Of a stretch of 5,125 nucleotides of DNA, positions 1 through 5,125 are shown piece after piece. The notes below the pieces were generated by a model. That model did not search any database, was not told where the DNA came from, and saw only the letters and a program-made list of their open reading frames with translations. Made by a program: the position numbers and the translations under genes. Source of the stretch: Syntrophomonadaceae bacterium (GTDB taxonomy: Bacteria > Bacillota_B > Syntrophomonadia > Syntrophomonadales > Syntrophomonadaceae); assembly GCA_030627145.1 (NCBI GenBank), contig DAOUSQ010000092.1, forward strand, positions 1 to 5,125, written 5' to 3'. Position 1 is the stretch's first letter. Each line of letters begins with the position of its first letter.

Positions 1-605
1 CCAACAGCATGTAAAGTATCAAAAGGAATGCTGGCAATATAGGTCGCAATAAAGGTTTCTAGGGTTAACGGGTATATAAAACCTACCCAGTGCCAGATAT
101 TCATTGTCCAACCGAAAAGATAACCACATACTCCCCCTAACACAGTAAAAGATATAAACTTAAAATTGCTTCCATTTCCGGCAAGTAACCCGGCCGCAAC
201 CCCACACATTCCCCAGCAAAACATCTGCCAGGGTGTCCATGGACCCTGCCCTAAGAAAAAATTAGATACCAGAGCAGCTACTGCTCCTACCATAAACCCC
301 GTCTGAGGTCCAAAAACGTATCCGGTTATCATAACCATAAAAGTGGTAGGCTGCAGACTCATTATTGCAGCAAAGGGTATTCTAGATATAGCAGCAAGGG
401 AAGCCATAGTAGCTATAAAGGCCACTTCTCTTGAAGTTGCCCCGCTTTTCTCAAATCGCCAGAAAAAAGTCAGCATAGCCAGTCCAATTATTATAGCTGA
501 GAATAAGGCCCAATTTATATAATAGAAAGGACTTTCAGGAATAATACTTATAGCCAGAAGTATTACTATGATTATTATGATAAGTGGAAGAAATTTATTT
601 TTCAT
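1..605 (-). CDS. ECF transporter S component (second copy), C terminus outside window
   Basis: Integral membrane substrate-binding subunit of an energy-coupling factor importer. The ATG is at 605-603, with a GAGG ribosome site at 617-614, eight bases upstream. The frame stays open for 201 codons to the window edge, so the last part is missing. The protein starts MKNKFLPLIIII and has an N-terminal membrane helix, a second near residues 31-48, and further hydrophobic segments up to the edge. Recognisable stretches are MSLQPTTFMVMITGYVFG, VSNFFLGQGPWTPWQM and MNIWHWVGFIYPL. All have direct counterparts in the S protein at 2562-3290; in a 78-residue core I count 52 identities, so the two are clear paralogues. 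It follows the SLH protein gene by 80 bases, which show no convincing terminator, so cotranscription is plausible. Substrate is unknown; a cobamide or related vitamin is an inference from the neighbouring barrel protein. The S-component assignment is strong from composition and context; the subfamily is not settled. Confidence 0.85.
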   Translation of the reverse strand, partial: MKNKFLPLIIIIIVILLAISIIPESPFYYINWALFSAIIIGLAMLTFFWRFEKSGATSREVAFIATMASLAAISRIPFAAIMSLQPTTFMVMITGYVFGPQTGFMVGAVAALVSNFFLGQGPWTPWQMFCWGMCGVAAGLLAGNGSNFKFISFTVLGGVCGYLFGWTMNIWHWVGFIYPLTLETFIATYIASIPFDTLHAV

Positions 606-685
606 ATCTATATCCTCGTAAATAGAGTTTTTTCTACTAGGTCCCTATAGGTGTTGGAGTTTTTCACAACCCGTCTATGCTCCGG

Positions 686-2233
686 CTAATATTGAGCTAG
701 AAGATTTCTCAGCTGCACAATACTATACGCACACTGAGCCCGGGTTGCACTCACATTGGCTTGAAATCCTGGATATAATAATCCGTTTTCTTCAGCCAGG
801 GAAACATAACCTGAATACCATTCAGGTCCTTCTACCATTTTATTCTTCTCTTCCTCTGGCAAGGCTCTTACTATCATAGTAGCCAGTTCTGCCCCTTTTA
901 TCTGCCCATTTGGATTAAAAGATCCATCTGGCATTCCATTAACATACCCTTTATCTACACTTATTGATATGTATTTTTGTGCCCAGTGATTTCCCGGTAC
1001 ATCAGGAAACCCTTTAGCATTAGTTGTATTCATGTTTTCTAAGCCTAAACCACATACCATGAATTTAGTAAACTCAGCCCTGCTGACTGACTTATCGGGC
1101 TTAAAAGTCCCATCCGGATATCCGCTCAGTACTCCTGCTTCTACCAGGTTAATAATAGGTTTATAAGCCCAATTATTAGAAGATAAATCACTAAAAGTAC
1201 TATTTCCAGAAGCCACGGGGTTATTATTGCTGTAATGATCTATATTCACAGGAAATGGTTTTTGAGCTAGGGCCAATATGGCATAGGCTGTCATAGTAAC
1301 AGGTGATGAAATAACATCCTTTTTCCAGTTAAAAGATCCATCATTATTCTGCAGGCTCAAAAGATAAGATACTGGGTTATTACCGTTAATTGTCCATTTT
1401 TCACCTGTAATATCTTCTCCAGAAGCAATTAATCCCTGTAAGCCCCAGGATGTTGAAGCAGAATTGGTATCGGCAGCCATCCAGTCATCACCGCAGTTAA
1501 ACCCACCATCTTCTTCCTGACATGTTTTCAAGTAATCAAGAGCATTTTTTATTGCTATAGAATTTGCAGGATCTTCTCCTAATAAAACTAGTGTCTGTAA
1601 AGCAACACCGGTATCATCCGAGTCACTGGCAGTTCCCTCTATCCAGCCAAAACCGCCGTCTTCATTTTGATGATTTAACATCCATTCCCTGGCCTTTTCT
1701 TTATTGGGAATGTCGTAACCGACTGAAGAAAGAGCCAGAATTGACCACATATGAGAATTAACCCACCCCTCTTCTCCTTTAGCAGGCTGAGCAAACTGAC
1801 CACTGCTTTGCTGGAATGGTACTATTTTTTCAGCCAGGTTAATATCCTGGTACACCAGTCCCTGCCCGGCTGCGGTTAAAGTCAGGAGCATACGAGCGTA
1901 ATCTGTTGTTTCATCTAGAAGTTTTTCATAGTTATTTAAAAAATCAACTGGATTTAATCCTGAAGGTTGCCATGCACTACATGTAACATCTTCACCCGCA
2001 GCTTTTAAGGCCATAATCACCCAGCAGGTCACCCCCCTGCTGCTTGGTCGCCCTGCTCTACTAGGAAACCCACCATCTTCATTCTGGATACTGTGCAAAT
2101 ATTCTACAGCCCTGTCAATACTATGTGTAACTTCCTGCTCAGGAAGTGAATTGGCAGCAAATACTACGTTAGTAGATGCAAATACCAGCAATAGAACCAT
2201 ACACAGGCAAACCAAGTTTTTTATTCTTTTCAT
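686..2233 (-). CDS. Secreted alpha/alpha-barrel (prenyltransferase-like repeat) protein with three SLH wall-anchoring motifs
   Basis: Exported protein of 515 residues, probably held in the cell wall. A signal peptide covers residues 1-26 (KRIK, a long hydrophobic core, cleavage after VFA). Residues 34-326 form six helical-hairpin repeats of about 45-50 residues, several with a turn motif: NEDGGF (51-56), NEDGGFGW (190-197), EEDGGFNC (240-247), NNDGSFNW (296-303), and a degenerate SSGQF (143-147). This is the terpenoid cyclase/prenyltransferase toroid pattern, shared with the intrinsic factor/transcobalamin barrel. No cyclase DxDD-type catalytic motif is evident, so binding is likelier than catalysis. 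After a short linker come SLH motifs at about 347-394 (GYPDGTFKPD, SRAE), 409-457 (GMPDGSFNP, KGAE) and a weaker one at 471-512 (TRAQ). SLH motifs bind pyruvylated secondary wall polymer. The frame is open to 2395, but that extension reads through the inverted-repeat element and lacks a signal peptide; ATG 2233 has the strong ribosome site. Lying between two S-component genes, it probably captures substrate for the transporter; the ligand is unknown. Confidence 0.87.
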   Translation of the reverse strand: MKRIKNLVCLCMVLLLVFASTNVVFAANSLPEQEVTHSIDRAVEYLHSIQNEDGGFPSRAGRPSSRGVTCWVIMALKAAGEDVTCSAWQPSGLNPVDFLNNYEKLLDETTDYARMLLTLTAAGQGLVYQDINLAEKIVPFQQSSGQFAQPAKGEEGWVNSHMWSILALSSVGYDIPNKEKAREWMLNHQNEDGGFGWIEGTASDSDDTGVALQTLVLLGEDPANSIAIKNALDYLKTCQEEDGGFNCGDDWMAADTNSASTSWGLQGLIASGEDITGEKWTINGNNPVSYLLSLQNNDGSFNWKKDVISSPVTMTAYAILALAQKPFPVNIDHYSNNNPVASGNSTFSDLSSNNWAYKPIINLVEAGVLSGYPDGTFKPDKSVSRAEFTKFMVCGLGLENMNTTNAKGFPDVPGNHWAQKYISISVDKGYVNGMPDGSFNPNGQIKGAELATMIVRALPEEEKNKMVEGPEWYSGYVSLAEENGLLYPGFQANVSATRAQCAYSIVQLRNLLAQY

Positions 2234-2242
2234 TAAAAAAAT

Positions 2243-2250
2243 CCCTCCCC
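2243..2250 (-). promoter_or_regulatory. Ribosome binding site setting the SLH protein start
   Basis: The minus strand reads GGGGAGGG here, followed by about nine mostly A/T bases before the ATG at 2233-2231. It is the strongest Shine-Dalgarno match in the window. It decides against the longer open frame that begins at 2395, because translation from 2233 gives a proper signal peptide at the N terminus. Confidence 0.85.
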
Positions 2251-2282
2251 TAAAACTTAAACAATTATTAATTTTGATTCTC

Positions 2283-2537
2283 CTGCAAAAAGTATAGTCC
2301 GTTAGTTTGAATGCATAAATATTCTGGCTCCAATCTCCACATGGGCAACATCTACTGCTTGTCTCACGGCGAAAGGGGTACCGGGCAGAATTCACATCGT
2401 GTTCAATGCCCTCTCGCGACGTCCATGTTGCTCGCCACCTTTCGCCGCTTCGCCTTCGCAGGATGTTGCAACCATGCTCCGCTAACGTCGCTCTACATAT
2501 TTATGCATTCAAACAGATTATTCTAGGGTTTTTGCAG
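2283..2537. repeat. Nested inverted-repeat (foldback) element, possibly a MITE-like insertion
   Basis: This element fills most of the 328-base gap between the S gene and the SLH gene. Perfect 18-base arms GTTTGAATGCATAAATAT (2305-2322) and its complement (2497-2514) are nested inside a second pair, CTGCAAAAA (2283-2291) and TTTTTGCAG (2529-2537). Further in are CATGG/CCATG (2340-2344, 2472-2476) with GCAACATC/GATGTTGC (2345-2352, 2462-2469), then CGGCGAAAGG/CCTTTCGCCG (2367-2376, 2438-2447), and a terminal hairpin GGGCA/TGCCC (2383-2387, 2407-2411). The outer pairs share a centre near 2407-2410. The interior is visibly richer in G+C than the AT-rich flanks. No transposase is encoded and I see no convincing target-site duplication. 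It may be a non-autonomous mobile element, or a structured RNA in the operon transcript that controls the ratio of transporter to SLH protein. The rest of the gap (2234-2282 and 2538-2561) is AT-rich, with only the SLH ribosome site and a weak possible -10. Confidence 0.8.
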
Positions 2538-2561
2538 TAACCAATTTTAAATTTTCAACTT

Positions 2562-3290
2562 TTAATTATTGTTAAAAAAAGCAGTTCTTAATAAAATTTT
2601 GGATGAAAGAAAAAAGCGCAGTTTTTTTCTAAACCTCAGCAATATATGATAAAAAGAATTACCAAATAACAATGAAAATGCTATATTACCTGCAGCACGG
2701 AAACTTTCAAAAGCAAAACTGGCCATATAGGTAGCAACAAAGGTACTCCAGTTTAACGGGTATACAAAAGCTGTCCAGTGCCATACATTCATTATCCATC
2801 CGTAAAAATAACCCCATAATCCACAGTATACTGCCAGTATTTTTATATTAAATCGTTTTTGACTTCTGGCAAGTAAAGCAGCCGATGCTCCGGCCAGTCC
2901 CATGCAAACCATCTGCCAGGCTGTCCATGGGACCTGTCCTGCGTAAAAATTAGATACAAGAATAGCAACTGCTCCCACTAAAAAACCTGCCTGAGCTCCG
3001 AAAACATATCCAGTGATCATAGCTATAAAAAAGGTGGGTTGGATACTCATTAGATAAGCAAAAGGCATTCTGGTAACTGCTGCCAGTCCAGCCAATGTAG
3101 CAATAACAGCAATTTCCCTGGTAGAAGCTTTATTCTTTTCGTATTGACCAAAAAATCCCAGTAAGATAACTACAATAATAATGGTAGATACAAGAGCCCA
3201 ATTACCCTGGAACAGATAACTGCCAGGTATCATACTAATTACCAGCACCATAACTGCAACCATTATTGTGAAAGCACTAAATTTATTCAT
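2562..3290 (-). CDS. ECF transporter S component (first copy)
   Basis: Membrane substrate-binding subunit of 242 residues, somewhat longer than a typical S component of about 170-220. Hydrophobic segments lie near residues 5-21, 31-48, 57-80, 84-98, 100-118, 126-143, 149-166 and 184-212; a six-helix core with one extra N-terminal helix would fit. Distinct stretches are MSIQPTFFIAMITGYVFG (81-98), VPWTAWQM (120-127), MNVWHWTAFVYPL (167-179) and AAGN (199-202). The aromatic motifs are conserved in the paralogue at 1-605 and may line the ligand site or contact the T component. The tail after residue 218 is strongly basic (RFRKKLRFF) and ends FFNNN in an A/T homopolymer tract. The ATG lies 11 bases after the ATPase stop with a weak GGTG site five bases upstream, suggesting translational coupling. 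It would work with the ATPase at 3302-5005 and the T protein upstream. Cobamide transport, as in CbrT-type systems, is possible but not shown by sequence. Confidence 0.88.
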   Translation of the reverse strand: MNKFSAFTIMVAVMVLVISMIPGSYLFQGNWALVSTIIIVVILLGFFGQYEKNKASTREIAVIATLAGLAAVTRMPFAYLMSIQPTFFIAMITGYVFGAQAGFLVGAVAILVSNFYAGQVPWTAWQMVCMGLAGASAALLARSQKRFNIKILAVYCGLWGYFYGWIMNVWHWTAFVYPLNWSTFVATYMASFAFESFRAAGNIAFSLLFGNSFYHILLRFRKKLRFFLSSKILLRTAFFNNN

Positions 3291-3301
3291 AAAATCACCG
3301 G

Positions 3302-5005
3302 TTAAACTGAAAGGGCTTTGTCATCATTTCGCTTCGTGATTATCCTGTTTAATATGTCTTTACCCTGTTTAAGTGTTACAACGTTATCAATAATATTATT
3401 AAACAACTTGCTGATCTGCGGAGAATAAAAGGTTGAATTAGTTAGTATATCGTATTTACTTCCACTGGCAACTATGGTTCCGTCAGCCATTAACACAATC
3501 CTGTCAGCATATTCAGCAGCAAATTCCACATCGTGAGTAATAATAATAATGGCTGTTCCTTCTTTTTGAAATTGCAAAAGTATATTTCCCAGTTCTTCTT
3601 TCAAAAGATAATCTAGGCCGCGAGTGGGCTCATCCAGTAAAAGTAATTTCGGTCTGGCTACTAGGACAGATGCCAGGGCAACCCGCTGACGTTCTCCTGT
3701 ACTCAAGTCTCTTGGATTTTTTTCTGCATGGGGCATTAAATACAGCCGCTCTAAAATTTCTTTAATGATTCCGTCATCCTTTATCCCCAGGTTATTCATA
3801 GTATAAGCAAGTTCTTCACGAACCGAAGGTAAGAACAGGTAATCATTGGGGTCCTGTGATAGATAACCTACAACAGAAGCAAGTTCTTCTACTGAGCATT
3901 TTCTGGTATCTCTCCCGGAAACTCCGACATGTCCTCGACCCGGTTTGAGAATTCCGTTGATGTTCTTCATAAGAGTGGTTTTACCTGCACCATTCTCTCC
4001 CATTATTACAACAAATTCACCCGGGGCAATATTAAGGTTTACATTCTTTAAAACTTCCTGTCCATTTGAATATGTAAACCACAGGTTTTGTATATCAACA
4101 ACACTTTCCTCTTCGCTTACCTGTAATCCTTCTGGGGGGTTTTTTATGATAACCTGTCTACCTGTTGTGGAACTTTCAAACGGGTAATAGGATTTAAGAA
4201 TTCGCCTTCCCTGCTTAACTGTTACTGGTATCTCCGGGTATTCTACACTGGCAAATAATTGAGCCAGTGGTGGTATAAACGGGGTGTTGTTTTTTACTGC
4301 CCAATGAGCTATTGCATCCGGGGCATGATGGTCATATGCAATCCGCCCCTTATCCATGACAAGCATTCTATCAGCAAGATGAAAACATCTTTCTAAACGC
4401 TGCTCAATTAAAACTACCGTAATACCATTTTCTTCGTTTAGCCTTCTTACCATAGTAAGTATCTCTTCGCCTGCAATAGGGTCTAGCTGGGATGTAGGTT
4501 CATCTAAAAGCAAAATATCTGGCTGCATAGCCAGTACTGAAGCCAGGGCTACTTTTTGCTTTTGTCCCCCGGATAATTCCGGTATAAAACTGTTTAAATA
4601 ACTTGATAAACCAAGTGCACTGGTAACTTCCATTACCCGCCTTTTCATCAGGTTATTTGGCATACCCACGTTTTCCATGCCAAAAGCTATTTCCTGTTCC
4701 ACATTGGTCATTACCAGCTGGCTCTCCGGGTCCTGAAACACCATGCCAATCTGCTGAGCAAGGCTGCGCCGGTCAACCTGTCTTAGCTCTTTGTTATCAA
4801 TGTAAACCTTCCCACCGTAAGTTCCACCATAAAAGTCCGGAATTAAACCGGCTATAGCTCGAACCAGGCTGGATTTTCCACTGCCCGATCCCCCTACTAC
4901 CAATACAAACTGCCCCTCGGGAATTTCTAAATTTATTCTGTCCAGGGAAGGCTTTTTGCTGTCTGGATAATAATATTTTAAATCTTCGATTTTAATATCG
5001 GCCAC
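3302..5005 (-). CDS. Energy-coupling factor transporter double ATPase (fused EcfA-EcfA)
   Basis: Cytoplasmic ATP-hydrolysing subunit of an ECF importer, with both nucleotide-binding domains in one 567-residue chain. Numbering is from the GTG at 5005. Domain 1: Walker A GGSGSGKS (38-45), Q-loop Q91 in FQDPESQ, signature LSGGQ (144-148), Walker B ILLLDEP (164-170, catalytic E169), and IEQRLE in the switch region, with Q202 where a histidine is usual. A linker covers about 245-300. Domain 2: Walker A GENGAGKT (336-343), Q384 in SQDPND, signature LSTGE (434-438), Walker B LLLLDEP (454-460, E459), switch H491 in ITHD. A roughly 35-residue tail follows. In-line fusion of two EcfA domains is known for YkoD-like and CbrU-like ECF ATPases with a dedicated S component, which fits the adjacent S gene. 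The frame also allows GTG at 5014, but that has no ribosome site; 5005 has GGGGGTGG at good spacing. It overlaps the upstream gene by 28 bases. Confidence 0.93.
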   Translation of the reverse strand: MADIKIEDLKYYYPDSKKPSLDRINLEIPEGQFVLVVGGSGSGKSSLVRAIAGLIPDFYGGTYGGKVYIDNKELRQVDRRSLAQQIGMVFQDPESQLVMTNVEQEIAFGMENVGMPNNLMKRRVMEVTSALGLSSYLNSFIPELSGGQKQKVALASVLAMQPDILLLDEPTSQLDPIAGEEILTMVRRLNEENGITVVLIEQRLERCFHLADRMLVMDKGRIAYDHHAPDAIAHWAVKNNTPFIPPLAQLFASVEYPEIPVTVKQGRRILKSYYPFESSTTGRQVIIKNPPEGLQVSEEESVVDIQNLWFTYSNGQEVLKNVNLNIAPGEFVVIMGENGAGKTTLMKNINGILKPGRGHVGVSGRDTRKCSVEELASVVGYLSQDPNDYLFLPSVREELAYTMNNLGIKDDGIIKEILERLYLMPHAEKNPRDLSTGERQRVALASVLVARPKLLLLDEPTRGLDYLLKEELGNILLQFQKEGTAIIIITHDVEFAAEYADRIVLMADGTIVASGSKYDILTNSTFYSPQISKLFNNIIDNVVTLKQGKDILNRIITKRNDDKALSV

Positions 5006-5125
5006 TTCTTCCACCCCCAGTTAAGAATGGCAGGAACTATAAGCAAAAGTACTACTATACTAGCCATTTTGACTTCGTAAAGTTGAATTTCCGGTAATTT
5101 AGGATAATAGTTATAACTAGACCAG
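4978..5125 (-). CDS. C-terminal tail of a membrane protein, probable ECF T component
   Basis: The minus strand is open from the right edge (first full codon at 5124) to a TAA at 4980-4978, giving the last 48 residues of a protein whose start is outside the window. The tail contains YYPKLPEIQLYEVK, a hydrophobic segment MASIVVLLLIVPAIL, and a basic aromatic end (WGWKKWPILKSKI). This fits the last membrane helix and cytoplasmic tail of a polytopic protein. Its place immediately before the double ATPase, overlapping its start by 28 bases, is where the ECF transmembrane (T) subunit is expected, and no other T gene is in the window. The T subunit couples ATPase motion to the S component. The two-Ala-Arg-type coupling motifs that would prove this lie upstream of the fragment, so the identity rests mainly on context. 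Confidence 0.6.
   Translation of the reverse strand, partial: WSSYNYYPKLPEIQLYEVKMASIVVLLLIVPAILNWGWKKWPILKSKI
5011..5018 (-). promoter_or_regulatory. Probable ribosome binding site for the double ATPase
   Basis: The minus strand reads GGGGGTGG here, five bases before the GTG at 5005-5003. The alternative GTG at 5014-5012 lies inside this G-run and has only TTAACTG-like sequence upstream. The site is within the coding region of the preceding membrane protein, so ribosomes finishing that gene would pass over it, consistent with coupled translation. Confidence 0.55.

Noticed and set aside
606..685. Possible terminator between the SLH gene and the second S gene, around the palindrome CCTATAGG at 644-651
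   Set aside because: The palindrome is only eight bases with no GC-rich stem, so it does not support termination.
1564..1761. Short plus-strand open frame opposite the SLH gene, with similar ones at 3945-4187 and 4657-4857
   Set aside because: They lie antisense within well-supported genes, lack ribosome sites and encode nothing recognisable.
686..2233. Squalene-hopene cyclase or protein prenyltransferase enzyme
   Set aside because: The repeats match the fold, but the protein is secreted and wall-anchored, the barrel is only about 290 residues, and no DxDD or zinc-binding catalytic set is seen.
2234..2395. In-frame 54-residue N-terminal extension of the SLH protein beginning at 2395
   Set aside because: It reads through the inverted-repeat element, has many cysteines and arginines and no signal sequence at its start, whereas the ATG at 2233 has a strong ribosome site and is followed by a normal signal peptide.
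2311..2526. A 71-codon plus-strand open frame inside the foldback element
   Set aside because: Its ends are the two arms of the inverted repeat, it has no ribosome site, and the protein shows no recognisable pattern; it is a by-product of the repeat.
2283..2537. Integron attC site or CRISPR unit
   Set aside because: The arms do not fit the RYYYAAC/GTTRRRY core pairs of attC in the right places, there is no integrase, and no repeated direct unit with spacers is present.
2608..2630. Hairpin AGAAAAAA / TTTTTTCT as a terminator of the S gene
   Set aside because: The arms are only A/T with one G-C pair, it lies inside the coding region, and it has no stable GC stem followed by a T-run.

Overview
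The window looks like a low-to-moderate GC Clostridia-type Firmicute. It is AT-rich, uses strong GGGGAGGG-like ribosome sites, carries a secreted protein with S-layer homology (SLH) cell-wall anchors, and encodes energy-coupling factor (ECF) vitamin transport machinery. This placement is inferred from gene content and style, not from a marker gene.

Everything real is on the minus strand, so the transcription order runs from right to left: the C-terminal tail of a membrane protein, probably the ECF T component (4978-5125, cut by the window edge); a fused double ATPase (3302-5005); an S (substrate-binding) component (2562-3290); a 328-base gap holding a nested inverted-repeat (foldback) element (2283-2537); a secreted six-repeat alpha/alpha-barrel protein with three C-terminal SLH motifs (686-2233); and a second S component that is a close paralogue of the first (1-605, C terminus off the window). 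The first three genes overlap or nearly touch and form one T-A-A-S transport unit. The gaps before the SLH gene (328 bases) and before the second S gene (80 bases) are longer but show no clear terminator.

The likely joint function is nutrient capture at the cell wall and uptake across the membrane. The double ATPase powers the T component, and two related S components bind substrate in the membrane. The SLH protein would sit in the cell wall outside them. Its barrel belongs by its repeats to the terpenoid cyclase/prenyltransferase alpha-alpha toroid superfamily, the same fold as the N-terminal domain of the animal cobalamin carriers intrinsic factor and transcobalamin. A wall-anchored, transcobalamin-like binding protein feeding a dedicated ECF transporter is therefore the most interesting hypothesis here. 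The substrate is not proven by anything in the window: no cobalamin riboswitch or cobalamin gene is visible.
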